NCBI RefSeq assembly: GCF_002993285.1
Contig: NZ_CP027433.1
Span: 1,426,001 to 1,490,000, forward strand
Direction: 5' to 3'
From: Gordonia iterans
Lineage (GTDB): Bacteria; Actinomycetota; Actinomycetes; Mycobacteriales; Mycobacteriaceae
DNA: 64,000 bases
This document shows, one piece after another, positions 24,903-35,283 of the stretch. The notes under the pieces are model-generated. The model saw only the letters and a list, made by a program, of their open reading frames with translations, was not told the origin of the DNA and ran no database searches. How positions within the stretch are numbered: the first letter of the stretch is position 1; the number at the start of each line of letters is the position of its first letter. A program made the position numbers and the translations under genes.

Positions 24903-26545
24903 CCGCCCCGGCGACCGCCGCGCCTGCGGCGGCACCGGGCAACCGGCTGACCGGCACGATGACGCTGCTGCGATTCATGCTCCGGCGAGACCGCATCCGG
25001 CTGCCCGCATGGGTGTTGGGGTCGGCTCTGGCGATGGTCTACTTCACCACCGCACTCCAATCCGTGCTGGACGAGGACGGCCTCGCCGCGATGGCCTCGC
25101 TCTCCAGCAACCCGATCATGGCCCTCGTCTCGGGCCCGGCGTTCGGTTTCGAGGAGGGGGTCACTCTGCCCCGGGTGCTCGTCGGCGAGTACGGCTTGTA
25201 CCTCATGCTTGCTGCGGCGATCATGAGCATCCTGACCGTTTTCCGGCACACCCGAGCCGAGGAACAGGCCGGTCGAACCGAGTTGGTGCGCGCCGGCGTG
25301 GCGGGTCGTGACGCGCAGCTGACCGCGGCGCTGCTGTTGACCGCGCTGATGAACGTGCTGGTCGCCGTGTGCACGGGGCTGGTGGTCGTCGCCTCCGGTA
25401 TCGATCCGGCTCCCGGTGTCAACGGCTCGTTCCTCTTCGGCTTCGGCTTCGCCGCAGCCGGGTTGGTGTTCGCCGGTGTCGCTGCGATCACCGCGCAGCT
25501 CTCGGCGTTCTCGCGCGTGGGCTCGGCGATCGCCGGCGCGCTGTTGGGTGCGGCGTTCGTGGTCCGCGGGCTCGGCGACATGTCGGCGGTCGCCGGGGGC
25601 TCGCTGAGCTGGCTCTCGTGGCTGTCGCCCCTCGGCTGGTCGCAGCAGACGGCGCCGTTCACCTACGATCGCTGGTGGCCGCTCGCGATCTCGTCGGCCG
25701 CGGCCGCGGCGACGTGCGCGACGGGCTACGCACTGGCGGCACACCGCGACCTCGGCGCCGGCATGATCTCGGACCGACCGGGCCCGCCGCGCGCGCCGGG
25801 ATGGCTGACCGGACCGACGGGGCTGGCCTTCCGGTTGCAGCGCGGAGGCCTCGTCGGGTGGTCGATCGCGATGCTCGTCGCGGGCCTGGTCTTCGGCGCC
25901 TTCACCGCACCGATCGCCGACAGCGCCGACATGATGCCGGACGAGATCCTGGCGGTGATGGGAGGCGCCGACGGACTGATCGAGGGATACCTGGGCTTCA
26001 TGGGCCTGTTCTTCGCGATCCTGATCTCGGTCTTCGCCGTGCTGTCGGTGCAGTCGCTCCGGGCCGAGGAGCAGGCGGGTCGGACGGAGGCGATTCTGGC
26101 GACGGCCGTCGGGCGCGGAGGGTGGCTGTTCGCCTGGCTCGGGGTCGTCGCGCTCGGGTCCCTGTGGTTGCTGCTGCTGGCCGGGCTGGGCATGGGGCTG
26201 GGATCGGGACATCCCGAATTGGTCGGCTCGGTGCTGCTCGGCTACCTGGTGCAGACCGCCCCGGTCTGGCTGCTGCTCGGACTGGCAGTGGCGCTGTTCG
26301 GCTGGTTCCCACGGCTGGTGGCGGTGACCTGGGTCGCCGTCGTCGGCGGTGCGTTCGTGAACCTGTTCGGGCAGCTGTTGCAGATCGATCAGCTGTGGCT
26401 TGATCTCTCGCCCTTCGGCCATGTCGGGGAACATCCGTCCGGGCCGATCTCCTGGGTGGCGGTCGGGCTGCTCACCGCGATCGGGGTGGTTCTGGCAGCG
26501 GTGGGCGTCGTCGGCTTCGGCCACCGGGATCTCAGCACGGCCTAG
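24899..26545 (+). CDS. ABC exporter permease with internally duplicated halves
   Basis: A 548-residue membrane protein of about 12 predicted helices. The two halves are clearly related: [22 protein letters not shown] in the first and [22 protein letters not shown] in the second. Thus a single polypeptide supplies both membrane domains for the ATPase encoded upstream. The start is the GTG overlapping the ATPase stop. Family context is antibiotic or lipid export; no substrate can be named. Confidence 0.9.
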   Translation: MTAPATAAPAAAPGNRLTGTMTLLRFMLRRDRIRLPAWVLGSALAMVYFTTALQSVLDEDGLAAMASLSSNPIMALVSGPAFGFEEGVTLPRVLVGEYGLYLMLAAAIMSILTVFRHTRAEEQAGRTELVRAGVAGRDAQLTAALLLTALMNVLVAVCTGLVVVASGIDPAPGVNGSFLFGFGFAAAGLVFAGVAAITAQLSAFSRVGSAIAGALLGAAFVVRGLGDMSAVAGGSLSWLSWLSPLGWSQQTAPFTYDRWWPLAISSAAAAATCATGYALAAHRDLGAGMISDRPGPPRAPGWLTGPTGLAFRLQRGGLVGWSIAMLVAGLVFGAFTAPIADSADMMPDEILAVMGGADGLIEGYLGFMGLFFAILISVFAVLSVQSLRAEEQAGRTEAILATAVGRGGWLFAWLGVVALGSLWLLLLAGLGMGLGSGHPELVGSVLLGYLVQTAPVWLLLGLAVALFGWFPRLVAVTWVAVVGGAFVNLFGQLLQIDQLWLDLSPFGHVGEHPSGPISWVAVGLLTAIGVVLAAVGVVGFGHRDLSTA

Positions 26546-26585
26546 TGTCGGGACGCCAGAACACTGCACCCCGACGGGGCGGCAG

Positions 26586-27068
26586 TCAGACCGCGCCGGC
26601 GAAGCCCTGCTGGCGCCAAGCCTCGTAGAGGGCGACGCTGGTCGCATTGGCCAGATTCATCGAGCGGCGGTCGGGGAGCATCGGAATCCGCAGTTGCTCG
26701 GTGACGTGCGGATCGTCGAGCACCTCGTCGGGCAGACCGGTGGGCTCGGGGCCGAACAGGAGCACGTCGCCGGGCCGGTACTCGACGTCGGTGTAGAACG
26801 TCGTTGCATGCGCGGTGAAGGCGAAGACCCGTTCCGGTTGCAGCACGTCCCAGGCTGTGTCGAGGTCCGGATGCACCGTCACGTGTGCCATCTCGTGATA
26901 GTCCAGGCCAGCCCGGCGCACCTGCTGGTCGGTCATGGTGAAGCCGAGGGGCTCGATGAGGTGCAGCTGCGCACCGGTGTTGGCCGCGATACGGATCGCG
27001 TTGCCGGTGTTCGGCGGGATGCAGGGCTGGTAGTAGACGATTCGGCAATCGAACGGGGCGTCGGACAC
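26586..27068 (-). CDS. trmL: tRNA (cytidine(34)-2'-O)-methyltransferase TrmL
   Basis: A 160-residue SPOUT-family methyltransferase that modifies the wobble ribose of certain leucine tRNAs. Knot motifs are PNTGNAIRIAANTGAQLHLIEPLGF, LLFGPEPTGLP and IPMLPDRRSMNLANATSVALYE. Length matches the minimal TrmL/YibK form. It is convergent with the ABC permease, leaving about 40 bp between the ends. Confidence 0.93.
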   Translation of the reverse strand: MSDAPFDCRIVYYQPCIPPNTGNAIRIAANTGAQLHLIEPLGFTMTDQQVRRAGLDYHEMAHVTVHPDLDTAWDVLQPERVFAFTAHATTFYTDVEYRPGDVLLFGPEPTGLPDEVLDDPHVTEQLRIPMLPDRRSMNLANATSVALYEAWRQQGFAGAV

Positions 27069-27114
27069 CTCCCCATTCTCGCACTGCCGGTGTGCGGTGC
27101 TGCGATCGTGCGCG

Positions 27115-27351
27115 TCAGCGACGGCACACCGCGTATCTGCCCAGACCGAGCTTCTCCATGATCAGGGATGCGGGGCACCATCCGGCGTAGGCGTAGAAGG
27201 CGAGATTCAGGGCGACGAAGCCGGTGAGGAACAACCACCACGGTCCGAGTGCGGCTACCAGGGCGATGCTGACGAACAACATCACCGCGGCCAGCGCGGG
27301 CACCAGGCGGTCGACGGTGAGGGCGGTGTTCTCGTAGCGCGAGAGTGGCAT
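27115..27351 (-). CDS. DUF2892/YgaP-like small membrane protein
   Basis: A 78-residue protein with two adjacent helices (LVPALAAVMLFVSIALVAAL and WWLFLTGFVALNLAFYAYAG) followed by CPASLIMEKLGL. This matches the DUF2892 inner-membrane module that accompanies rhodanese domains in YgaP-type proteins. AAAGGA six bases before the ATG is the ribosome site. A CsoR-like palindrome lies 28 bp upstream, suggesting copper or sulfur-stress control. No rhodanese or CsoR gene is next to it in the window. Confidence 0.82.
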   Translation of the reverse strand: MPLSRYENTALTVDRLVPALAAVMLFVSIALVAALGPWWLFLTGFVALNLAFYAYAGWCPASLIMEKLGLGRYAVCRR

Positions 27352-27378
27352 GCGGGTCCTTTCAGTCCGATCTGAACA

Positions 27379-27394
27379 ATACCCTATGGGGTAT
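27379..27394 (-). promoter_or_regulatory. CsoR/CstR-like palindromic operator
   Basis: ATACCCTATGGGGTAT is a near-perfect palindrome of the ATACCC-N-GGGTAT type bound by CsoR-family repressors (Cu(I), persulfide or related sensors). It lies between the DUF2892 gene (minus strand, start 27351) and the lipoprotein gene (plus strand, start 27457). It is closer to the former, whose -10-like TATTGT (minus strand, 27382-27377) overlaps its edge. Confidence 0.6.
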
Positions 27395-27456
27395 ATGTTC
27401 GACGATCGTCCGCGCGGGAGGGCGCCGATCGGCAGCCGGCTGGTAGAAACGTCCGC

Positions 27457-27939
27457 ATGGTCACTGAATCCTTGCGCCGGACCTCCCTGCGCCGGGCGGG
27501 GCTGGTGCTCGGGGTCGCCGGGCTGCTGGCGCTCACCGGGTGCGGAACGTCGGACGACGCCGCGTCGACCGTGACGGTCACCGCATCGGCGAGCACGGTC
27601 ACCGTCACGCCCTCCGAGGACGACGCGAAGGATCCGGATGTCAGTGCGACGACGGCGCCGACCGAGGAACCCGACGACGACGGCCCGAACAACGCCGCGA
27701 GGGTGCGGATGCCCGACGTGGTGTGCATGAACCTGCAGGCCGCGCAGAACAAGATCCAGGAGGCCGGGGTCTTCCTCTCTCGCAGCGAGGACGCCACCGG
27801 CAAGGGCCGGCAGCAGATCTGGGACCGGAACTGGATCGTCGTCGCGCAGCGGCCCGCCGCGGGAGCGCCGATCGGGGAGGGCGATGCCGTCCTGTCCGCG
27901 GTCAAGTACGGCGAACCCCACGACTGCCCGGGCGGGTGA
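27457..27939 (+). CDS. Lipoprotein with PASTA-like domain
   Basis: A 160-residue exported lipoprotein. The signal peptide ([23 protein letters not shown]) ends in a lipobox with lipidated C29. A Thr/Ser/Asp-rich linker follows, then a PASTA-like domain from residue about 85 ([20 protein letters not shown] ... [18 protein letters not shown]). PASTA domains bind peptidoglycan fragments or beta-lactams, so a cell-wall-associated role is likely but unproven. folD starts 43 bp downstream. Confidence 0.8.
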   Translation: MVTESLRRTSLRRAGLVLGVAGLLALTGCGTSDDAASTVTVTASASTVTVTPSEDDAKDPDVSATTAPTEEPDDDGPNNAARVRMPDVVCMNLQAAQNKIQEAGVFLSRSEDATGKGRQQIWDRNWIVVAQRPAAGAPIGEGDAVLSAVKYGEPHDCPGG

Positions 27940-27982
27940 CCCGGATGGGGAATCGCGCCCGATAGTGGAACAATGGGGTCTC

Positions 27983-28846
27983 GTGACGGCGATTCGACTG
28001 GACGGCAAGACCACCCGCGACGAGATCTTCGACGATCTGAAGAGGCGCGTCGACCGGCTGCGTGAGGCCGGAGTGCTGCCCGGACTGGGCACGATCCTGG
28101 TGGGCGACGACCCCGGCTCGCACTCGTACGTCAAGGGCAAGCACGGCGACTGCGCGAAGATCGGCGTCGCCTCGATCCGCAAGGACCTGCCCGCCGACGC
28201 GACGCAGGAAGAGCTCGACGCGGCGATCGACGAGCTCAACGCGGATCCGGCCTGCACGGGATACATCGTGCAGCTGCCGCTCCCGAAGCATCTCGACGAG
28301 AACGCCGCCCTGGAACGGATCGCCCCCGAGAAGGACGCCGACGGTCTGCACCCGATCAACCTCGGCCGTCTGGTGCTCGGCGAGGAGTCGACGCTGCCGT
28401 GCACTCCGCGCGGCGTGATTCATCTGCTGCGCCGGTACGACATCCCGCTCGACGGCGCTCACGTGACCGTGGTCGGCCGCGGCGTCACCATCGGCCGGCC
28501 GATCGGCCTGCTGCTGACCCGCCGCAGCGAGAACAGCACGGTGACGCTGTGCCACACCGGAACCCGTGACCTCGCCGCGGAGGTGCGCCGTGCCGACATC
28601 GTGGTGGGTGCCGCCGGAGTGCCGCATCTGATCACTGCGGACATGGTCAAACCCGGCGCGGCCGTGATCGACGTCGGCGTCAGCCGCACCGAGTCCGGTC
28701 TGACCGGCGACGTCCACCCCGACGTCTGGGAGGTGGCCGGTGCGGTCTCGCCCAATCCCGGCGGAGTCGGCCCGCTCACCCGGGCGTTCCTGCTGGTCAA
28801 CGTCGTCGAACGGGCCGAGGCGCAGTTGGCGGCGGCGGGCGGGTAG
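27983..28846 (+). CDS. folD: Methylenetetrahydrofolate dehydrogenase/cyclohydrolase
   Basis: A bifunctional one-carbon enzyme of 287 residues interconverting 5,10-methylene-, methenyl- and 10-formyl-tetrahydrofolate. Motifs are [20 protein letters not shown] (catalytic Tyr/Lys region), [27 protein letters not shown] and the NADP-binding [16 protein letters not shown], ending [16 protein letters not shown]. The GTG at 27983 (VTAIRLDG) matches the normal N-terminus. It is followed after 2 bp by the DUF3017 gene. Confidence 0.96.
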   Translation: MTAIRLDGKTTRDEIFDDLKRRVDRLREAGVLPGLGTILVGDDPGSHSYVKGKHGDCAKIGVASIRKDLPADATQEELDAAIDELNADPACTGYIVQLPLPKHLDENAALERIAPEKDADGLHPINLGRLVLGEESTLPCTPRGVIHLLRRYDIPLDGAHVTVVGRGVTIGRPIGLLLTRRSENSTVTLCHTGTRDLAAEVRRADIVVGAAGVPHLITADMVKPGAAVIDVGVSRTESGLTGDVHPDVWEVAGAVSPNPGGVGPLTRAFLLVNVVERAEAQLAAAGG

Positions 28847-28848
28847 TC

Positions 28849-29172
28849 GTGGCCGCGTTCGAGGTCGAGACGATCCGGAGAGCCCGGCTGCGGCACCGCG
28901 TGGTGCGGCAGATCCCGTTCCTCGTCGTGCTCGGGGTGGTGGCCGTAGGCGCCGTCTTCGTCCTCGTAGACCGCTGGCGCCGGGGCAGCGTGATCTTCGG
29001 AGGCGCCTTCCTCCTCGGGGCCGTGCTGCGCACCGTGATGAAGACCGATGCGGTCGGTCTGCTGCAGGTGCGGAGCAAACCCTTCGACATCGCGTGGATG
29101 ACGTCTACGGGACTTCTCGTGATCTGGCTGGCGATGTCCATCGACTCGCTGGGCACCGGGGATCAGCTGTAG
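28849..29172 (+). CDS. DUF3017 membrane protein
   Basis: A 107-residue actinobacterial protein with three predicted helices (FLVVLGVVAVGAVFVLVDRW, VIFGGAFLLGAVLRTVM, WMTSTGLLVIWLAMSI). DUF3017 genes typically sit directly after folD in this lineage, as here with a 2-bp gap and a GTG start. Function unknown; co-expression with folD is likely. Confidence 0.85.
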   Translation: MAAFEVETIRRARLRHRVVRQIPFLVVLGVVAVGAVFVLVDRWRRGSVIFGGAFLLGAVLRTVMKTDAVGLLQVRSKPFDIAWMTSTGLLVIWLAMSIDSLGTGDQL

Positions 29173-29189
29173 ACGACCGTCCGACGGGT

Positions 29190-30350
29190 TCAGCGGGTCG
29201 TGCGCGCGGTGCGGGCCAGCGCCATCGTCTGGTCGAGCAGACCGGCGATCGGCTCGGTCTCGGTGAGGAAGCCGTCGTGGCCGGCGCCCGAGTGCACCAC
29301 GTGCAGACCTCCGACGCAGTTGCCGAGTTCGGCGGCGATCTCGGCCTGCTGGTACAGCGGGTACAGGCGGTCGGAGTCGATGCCGCCGACGATCGTCGGC
29401 ACCTCGCACGCGGCCAGCGCGGCGGCGATGCCGCCGCGTCCGCGTCCGACGTCGTGGCTGTTGAGCACGTGGGTCAGGGCGACGTAGCTGCCCGGGTCGA
29501 ACCGATGAGCGAGCTTCTTCGCCTGATAGTCGAGGTAGCTCTGGACGGAGTAGCGGCCGTCGACCAGCGGGTTCTCCTCGCCCTGCGGGAGATTCTCGAA
29601 GCGGTCGTCGAGCTCGCGGTCGTACCGGTAGCTGAGATGCGCGATGCGGCGAGCGACGCCCATGCCCGCAGTCGGGGCGCGCCCGGTGCCGTAGTAGTCG
29701 CCGTCCTGCCAGTCGGCGTCGGAGGTGATGGCGGCGATCTGGGTGGACTGCGTGCCGATCTGATCGGCGGACGCTCGTGCGCCGACGGCCAGCACCAGCC
29801 CGGCGTCGACCTTGTCCGGGTGCGTGACCAGCCACTCCAGCGCCCGTGCACCGCCCATCGACCCGCCGGCCACCGCGGCGAAGCGGGTCACCCCGAGGGA
29901 GGCGAAGGCACGACGCTCCGACTCGACCAGATCGCGCACGGTGAGCCGGGGGAACCGGCTGCCCCAGGCCCGTCCGTCCGGAGCGAGGGTGCCGGGTCCG
30001 GTGGATCCGTAGCAGCCGCCGATCGCGTTCGGGGCCACGACGCACCACTCGCCGGTGTCGACGGCGCAGCCGGGCCCGATCAGGCCGTCCCACCATCCGC
30101 CCATCGAGAACCGTTCGTCGGGCGGCCCGGTGACGTGCGAGTTGCCGGTCAGGGCGTGCAGCGCGAGGACGATGTTGCTCCGGTCGGCGTCGGGAGTGCC
30201 CCAACGCTGAAAATTGACCGTCACGTCCTCGAGCCGCCGCCCCGAATCCAGCTCCAGATCACCGATCGGCACGGCGACGGAGACGCCGTCCGGACCGGAG
30301 GTCCAGTCGGCGCCGCTGAGCGTCGCGGTCGCGTCGCAGCTCACTGACAC
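29190..30350 (-). CDS. metX: Homoserine O-acetyltransferase
   Basis: An alpha/beta-hydrolase-fold enzyme (386 residues) that acetylates homoserine from acetyl-CoA, first committed step of methionine synthesis. Signature stretches are [26 protein letters not shown] and [13 protein letters not shown], the nucleophile elbow [15 protein letters not shown], and the Asp/His partners near GIDSDRLYP and GAGHDGFL. It lies 70 bp downstream of metY on the same strand, so both should respond to the SAM-IV riboswitch upstream of metY. Confidence 0.95.
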   Translation of the reverse strand: MSVSCDATATLSGADWTSGPDGVSVAVPIGDLELDSGRRLEDVTVNFQRWGTPDADRSNIVLALHALTGNSHVTGPPDERFSMGGWWDGLIGPGCAVDTGEWCVVAPNAIGGCYGSTGPGTLAPDGRAWGSRFPRLTVRDLVESERRAFASLGVTRFAAVAGGSMGGARALEWLVTHPDKVDAGLVLAVGARASADQIGTQSTQIAAITSDADWQDGDYYGTGRAPTAGMGVARRIAHLSYRYDRELDDRFENLPQGEENPLVDGRYSVQSYLDYQAKKLAHRFDPGSYVALTHVLNSHDVGRGRGGIAAALAACEVPTIVGGIDSDRLYPLYQQAEIAAELGNCVGGLHVVHSGAGHDGFLTETEPIAGLLDQTMALARTARTTR

Positions 30351-30420
30351 GTGAGCACTCCGTCCTCCGTGCCGTCCGACAGGTGAGTCATCGTCGTATC
30401 CCGGGCTTCTTCGGTGCGCC

Positions 30421-31728
30421 TCAGGCCTTCGCCGCGGCGAAGCCCTTGTCCAGGTCGGCCAGGATGTCGTCGATGTTCTCGATACCGACGGCCAGGCGCA
30501 CCAGTCCGGGAGTGACCCCGGACGCGAGCTGCTCCTCGGGGGAGAGCTGGCTGTGGGTGGTCGACGCCGGGTGGATCACCAGCGACCGGACGTCGCCGAT
30601 GTTCGCCACGTGGCTGTGCAGCTCGAGCGCATTGACGAACTTCTTGCCGGCCTCGACACCGCCCGCGATCTCGAAGCCGATCACGGCGCCCTGTCCCTTC
30701 GGCAGCAGCTTCTGGCCGATCTCGTAGTACGGCGAGGACTTCAGGCCGGCGTACGAGACGGATTCGACCTGGGGGTGCGCCTCCAGGAACTCGGCGACCT
30801 TCTGCGCATTCGCGACGTGCCGCTCCACCCGCAGGCTCAGGGTCTCGATGCCCTGTGCCAGCAGGAAGGCGTTGAACGGCGAGATCGCCGAGCCGGTGTC
30901 GCGCAGCAGCTGGATCCGGGCCTTGAGAGCGTAGGCGGGGGCGCCGAGGTCGGCGATCACCACGCCGCCGTAACTGGGGTCCGGGGTGGTGAAGCCGGGG
31001 AACAGGTCCTCGCCGTCGCGCTGGACGCGCCAGTCGAAGTTGCCGCCGTCGATGATCACACCGCCGATCGCGGTGCCGTGGCCGCCGATGTACTTGGTGG
31101 CCGAGTGCACGACGACGTCGGCGCCGTGGGCGATCGGGTTCAGCAGGTACGGGGTGGCGACGGTGTTGTCGACGATCAGCGGGAGCCCGGCATCGTGGGC
31201 GACGCCGGCGACGCCTTCGATGTCCAGGATCTGGTTGTGCGGGTTGGCGATGGTCTCGCCGAAGAGCGCGCGTGTGTTCGGGCGGATGGCCGCTTTCCAC
31301 GACTCGAGGTCGTCGGGGTCGTCGACGAAGGACACCTCGATGCCGAACTTCGGCAGCGTGTAGTGGAAGAGGTTGTAGGTGCCGCCGTAGAGGCGGGGGC
31401 TGGACACCACGTGGCCGCCGGCCTCGACGATGTTCTGGATCGCGTAGGTGGTGGCGGCCTGGCCGGAGGAGACCAGCAGCGCCGCGACGCCCCCGCCGAG
31501 GGCGGCGAGGCGATTCTCCACGGTGTCCTGCGTCGGATTCATGATCCGGGTGTAGATGTTGCCGGGCTCGGCCAGCGCGAACAGGTTCGCCGCGTGGTCG
31601 GTGTCGTCGAAGACATACGACGTGGTCTGGTAGATCGGGAGGGCTCGGGACTTGGTGTCGCCGACCACTTGGCCGGCGTGCACCTGCAGGGTCTCGAAAC
31701 TCCAGTCGTTGTCGGTGGCGTCAGACAT
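30421..31728 (-). CDS. metY: O-acetylhomoserine sulfhydrylase
   Basis: A 435-residue fold-type I PLP enzyme of the Cys/Met metabolism family that makes homocysteine from O-acetylhomoserine and sulfide. It shows [30 protein letters not shown] at the N-terminus (here in pieces), [26 protein letters not shown], the PLP Lys in [11 protein letters not shown], and a C-terminal [18 protein letters not shown]. It is the first gene of metY-metX and has a SAM-sensing leader. Confidence 0.95.
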   Translation of the reverse strand: MSDATDNDWSFETLQVHAGQVVGDTKSRALPIYQTTSYVFDDTDHAANLFALAEPGNIYTRIMNPTQDTVENRLAALGGGVAALLVSSGQAATTYAIQNIVEAGGHVVSSPRLYGGTYNLFHYTLPKFGIEVSFVDDPDDLESWKAAIRPNTRALFGETIANPHNQILDIEGVAGVAHDAGLPLIVDNTVATPYLLNPIAHGADVVVHSATKYIGGHGTAIGGVIIDGGNFDWRVQRDGEDLFPGFTTPDPSYGGVVIADLGAPAYALKARIQLLRDTGSAISPFNAFLLAQGIETLSLRVERHVANAQKVAEFLEAHPQVESVSYAGLKSSPYYEIGQKLLPKGQGAVIGFEIAGGVEAGKKFVNALELHSHVANIGDVRSLVIHPASTTHSQLSPEEQLASGVTPGLVRLAVGIENIDDILADLDKGFAAAKA

Positions 31729-31799
31729 GGATGAGGCGATCTCTTTCTTCTCGGTCGGCCGGGCCGCTCGGCCCGGTCTGGGTCCGACCTTCGGACCCG

Positions 31800-31922
31800 C
31801 GCTTGTCGATACTGTTCGCGCTTGTTCAGTGCGGTAAAGACCAGGTCATCACCCGGAGCACCCCACCGCGGTTGGAGGGTTGCCGTTCAGCGAGCCGGGG
31901 CTTGGCGCTGACACTCATGACC
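31800..31922 (-). ncRNA. SAM-IV riboswitch upstream of metY
   Basis: On the minus strand the leader begins GGTCATGAGTGTCAGCG and continues CAAGCCCCGGCTCGCTG, CGGCAACCCTCCAACCGCGG and TGGGGTGCTCCGGGTGATGACC. P1 is formed by GGTCAT/ATGACC and the binding core CGGCAACCCTCCAACC is intact. The 3' part (TTTACCGCACTGAACAAGCGC) supplies the extra stem/pseudoknot that separates SAM-IV from SAM-I. Between the aptamer and the metY ATG are two strong hairpins, GGTCCGA...TCGGACC (31781-31797) and CCGGGCC...GGCCCGG (31759-31776), the likely expression platform. High SAM should lower metY-metX expression. Confidence 0.9.
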
Positions 31923-32141
31923 TGTCCTTGAGGATATCGCACCGGTGTGTCGGTGCTGGAAACACTCTTCTCGCCGTGCGCTAAACCCCTTTCGAGCCGG
32001 CTCCGGTGTGCTACTGCGTGCGATTCGGACAACACCCGTGTCCCTCATTCTGGGACTTACTCCCAGTGTGACAGGCGTCTCACAATGGTCGGGCTCGGGG
32101 CTCGTGGGGATCCCCGGCAGCAGCCCAGGGGGATCGCCGCC

Positions 32142-33779
32142 ATGAAGTTCTCGCGTGCACGTGTCGTCCGCGCCGTCGTTCTCGTCTCCGCGATCGCCGT
32201 GGTCGGCGCGCTCGGCCTCCCCGGCGGGGTGGGGGTCGCGTCCGCCGGCGGACCGGACTACGACTGCAAGGCCGGCGCCGTCGTGATCGTGGCAGGCACC
32301 AACGACGACGGCGCGGCGTCGCAGATCGGCGTCGAGCAGCGCTACACCGGTAAGCACCCGAACGGCACCGCCAACCCGAACAGCCCGTATCACGGAGCGA
32401 ACGAGTACAAGGTGATCAAGCCGGAGTACCCGACGACGCTGTGGCCGCTCGGCACCGTCGGCTACAACGCCGACGTCGCGCTCGGAACGGCCGCGACCAA
32501 GCAGGCGATCGCGGAGTACCAGACGAACTGTCCGGAGAAGGAAGTCGTGGTGGTCGGGTACTCGCAGGGTGCCCGGGTGGCCGGCGACGTGCTCTCCGAC
32601 CTCGCCAACGGCAGGCTCGACGACGAGGAGTTCACCGTCGACGGCCACCCGGGCTCGCACAAGCTGTCCAAGGAGAAGGTGCGGGGCGAGCTCTACTCCG
32701 ATCCGCGTCAGGAGGGATCGATGGCTGGCCGCGGCATCGAACTGGCGCTGGTCGGCGTGATTCCGGGACTGACGATGACGGGACCGCGCGAGGGCGGCTT
32801 CGGCGACATCCCGGTGATCTCGTACTGCTACAAGGGCGACCCGATCTGCGATCTGCCCGACCTGCTGCACGATCCGTTCGGGGTGATCGACGGCTTCGTC
32901 GGCTACTTCACCAAGCACGGGTACTACCCGTGGCGGATGTGGGCGCCGGTCACCAACGGCAACCAGTGGGACTGCATCGGCGGACCGGCGCCGGAGGACG
33001 CGTCGAGTTCGTATCACTGCCTCGTCGGTGCGCCGTCGGCGATGTCCGGCGTGCGCGGAGACCTGGTCGACACGGTGCGCGAGCTCGTCGGGCTGCCGGC
33101 GCGCGAGGTCGTCGACTTCTGGGGGATGATCCCGAACCTCAACCGGATCTTCCCGCACGCGACGCTCTCGGACCTGCAGCCGTACCTCGTTCCCGTGATG
33201 AACCTGTTCCCGCCGCTGCCGCAGCTCGGCTACGGGGCGTACCTTCCGGACCTGTTCGTGTTCGCCGGCTTCCTGGAAGGGCTGGCCTCACTCGACCTGA
33301 AGAAGATGGGCGCTTCCGTCGAGGACTTCGCGAAGAGCCTGGTGTCGATCGGGCTGCTGCCGGTGAACTTCGCCGAGCACTGGGCCGGGCGCGCGATCGC
33401 GCTCACCGGTCGCGACGGGCCGATCGGCAGCTCGACGACGTCGGGAGACGACGCCGCGGCCTTCGCGGTCGCCGGAACGGCCGGAGCCGCCGACGCCCAC
33501 CGCTCCGGAGGCCCCGCAGACCTCGTGCCGACCGCGCCGGAGCCTCGCGGTCGCGGCCCGGAGATCGCGCCCGCGGCGCCTGCCCGGCCGGACGGGGAGG
33601 ACGGGGTCGTCGTGCCTGCGCCCTCCGCCCCGACGACCGAACCGGTCACGGACGACGCGGAGACGGACGATCCCGTGCCGGGCACCGCGCCGGAGGGAGA
33701 CTCCGCGCCGACCGCCGAGCCGGCCCGGGAGACGGAGTCGGCTTCCGTGGACGAGCCGGAACCGGCCGCCGTCGGCTGA
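32142..33779 (+). CDS. Secreted PE-PPE/cutinase-like alpha/beta hydrolase
   Basis: A 545-residue exported hydrolase. The signal peptide covers residues 1-35 (MKFSRARVVRAVVLVSAIAV ... GVASA). The catalytic domain carries the Ser elbow GYSQG with S141, LWPLGTVGYNADVALG, LYSDPRQEGSMAGRG, CYKGDPICDLP and YFTKHGYYP, the last His being a candidate triad member. After residue about 430 comes a Pro/Ala/Thr/Asp-rich tail, probably a disordered cell-wall extension. The ATG follows AGGGGGA. A close relative lies next door (34037). Lipid-ester or mycolate-related substrates are plausible but unproven. Confidence 0.85.
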   Translation: MKFSRARVVRAVVLVSAIAVVGALGLPGGVGVASAGGPDYDCKAGAVVIVAGTNDDGAASQIGVEQRYTGKHPNGTANPNSPYHGANEYKVIKPEYPTTLWPLGTVGYNADVALGTAATKQAIAEYQTNCPEKEVVVVGYSQGARVAGDVLSDLANGRLDDEEFTVDGHPGSHKLSKEKVRGELYSDPRQEGSMAGRGIELALVGVIPGLTMTGPREGGFGDIPVISYCYKGDPICDLPDLLHDPFGVIDGFVGYFTKHGYYPWRMWAPVTNGNQWDCIGGPAPEDASSSYHCLVGAPSAMSGVRGDLVDTVRELVGLPAREVVDFWGMIPNLNRIFPHATLSDLQPYLVPVMNLFPPLPQLGYGAYLPDLFVFAGFLEGLASLDLKKMGASVEDFAKSLVSIGLLPVNFAEHWAGRAIALTGRDGPIGSSTTSGDDAAAFAVAGTAGAADAHRSGGPADLVPTAPEPRGRGPEIAPAAPARPDGEDGVVVPAPSAPTTEPVTDDAETDDPVPGTAPEGDSAPTAEPARETESASVDEPEPAAVG

Positions 33780-34036
33780 CGTCCGCGCGGCGGTCGGCAG
33801 GCGGGGTCGGCGGCGGTCGGACGAGGGTGCCGGAAACGGTAGTGCGAGAGCGGATTTCGCCACTGTGGACCGCGGTGAGTCGGACATCACAAAGCGGGTG
33901 CCGGTGTGCGGTCTCGTTCACCGGCATGTGACGAACGGCAGCGCGTGAGACGCATTCGCGTGACAGTCTCTTGAACGATGTCCGTAAGCGGTGTCCTCCG
34001 GTTGCGGGACGCCCCGGCGCGGGATTCCTTCTCTCC

Positions 34037-35227
34037 ATGCAGAGAAGATTCAGCACAGGGTCGGGGATCGGCGCGGTGGTCGCCGGCGTGGTGGCGACGG
34101 TGGTCGCGGGATTCGGGGCGCCCCCGGCGTCCGCGATTCCGCGCGACTGCGGGAACGGGGCGGCCGTGATCGTGGCCGGGACCAACGCGCCGCGCAACGC
34201 GGAGGGGTTGCCGACCGGAGGCGTCACCGGCATCGGCAAGCGCTACGCCGCGCAGGGCTATCAGGTGACCTACGTCGACTATCCGACGCACCTGTGGCCG
34301 CTCGGGCCCACGCCGTACGACGAGGACGTCGCGATCGGCAAAGCCGCCACCGAGAAGGCGGTCGCCGGATACCAGCGCCGCTGTCCCGGCAAGCCGGTCG
34401 TCGTCGCGGGGTACTCGCAAGGGGCACGCATCGCCGGCGACGTGCTCGCCGAGGCCGGCACCGGCAAGGCGCGGCGCGGGATATCCGCTGACGGCCTGTC
34501 CGGCGAGCTGTACTCCGACCCGCGCCGGGACGGAAACGACGACGGGCGCGGCATCGAGAACGTGCTCATCGGCCTGATTCCCGGACTGACCATGTCCGGC
34601 CCGCGGCCGGGCGGCTTCGGGCGGGTTCCGGTGACCCAGTACTGCCTGGAGGGCGATCCGATCTGCGATCTCCCGTCGCCGGTCCGCCGTCCGGTGAGTG
34701 CGCTCGACGGAGTCGTCGGGTACTTCACCAAGCACGGGTATTACCCGGCCCGCATGCACAAGCCGGTGCACGACGATCGGTCGTGGGAGTGCACGCCCGA
34801 CACGGTCGGTCACACGTCGGACTGCGTCGTGGCTGCGCCGCCGGCCACGGTGAGCGCCGCGCACGAGCACCTCGATCCGAGGCTCGCGGCCGCCGGACTG
34901 CCGGGACTGCCGCGGGTCGTCGAACCGGCGCTGGAGTCCGTGCACCGCGCCACGTCGCCCGGCGTTCCGCTTCCGGACGTTCAGGTTCCCGGCACGCAGG
35001 TTCCGGTGGCGCCGGTCGCCGGTCTGGAGATCACCGTGACCCCGTCGGTGTCGGTGCTCGATCCGGTGCCGCCGCCGGGTGACACCGAGCCTGCCCTGCT
35101 GACAGTCGGGCTGAGCGTCGACGTCGTCGTGGCCCCGCCGGTCCGCGAGCTCGTGGTCGCGGCCGCTGCCGCTCTGGAATCGGGACGGCGCGCGGCTCCG
35201 GCCGAGATCGGGCCGGCGGCACTGTGA
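34037..35227 (+). CDS. Secreted PE-PPE/cutinase-like hydrolase, second copy
   Basis: A 396-residue paralogue of the preceding gene. The signal peptide ends near ASA (residues 31-33); the nucleophile is S127 in GYSQGARIAGDV. LYSDPRRDGNDDGRGIENVLIG, CLEGDPICDLP and YFTKHGYYPARM repeat the motifs of the first copy. The C-terminal tail is shorter and Val/Pro-rich. The 257-bp gap between the copies has no gene. Tandem duplication is the simplest origin. Confidence 0.85.
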   Translation: MQRRFSTGSGIGAVVAGVVATVVAGFGAPPASAIPRDCGNGAAVIVAGTNAPRNAEGLPTGGVTGIGKRYAAQGYQVTYVDYPTHLWPLGPTPYDEDVAIGKAATEKAVAGYQRRCPGKPVVVAGYSQGARIAGDVLAEAGTGKARRGISADGLSGELYSDPRRDGNDDGRGIENVLIGLIPGLTMSGPRPGGFGRVPVTQYCLEGDPICDLPSPVRRPVSALDGVVGYFTKHGYYPARMHKPVHDDRSWECTPDTVGHTSDCVVAAPPATVSAAHEHLDPRLAAAGLPGLPRVVEPALESVHRATSPGVPLPDVQVPGTQVPVAPVAGLEITVTPSVSVLDPVPPPGDTEPALLTVGLSVDVVVAPPVRELVVAAAAALESGRRAAPAEIGPAAL

Positions 35228-35283
35228 GGGGCGTCATGACGAATCCCGGAATCATTGTGCGAGCGCGACACGTTGAGCCCTGA

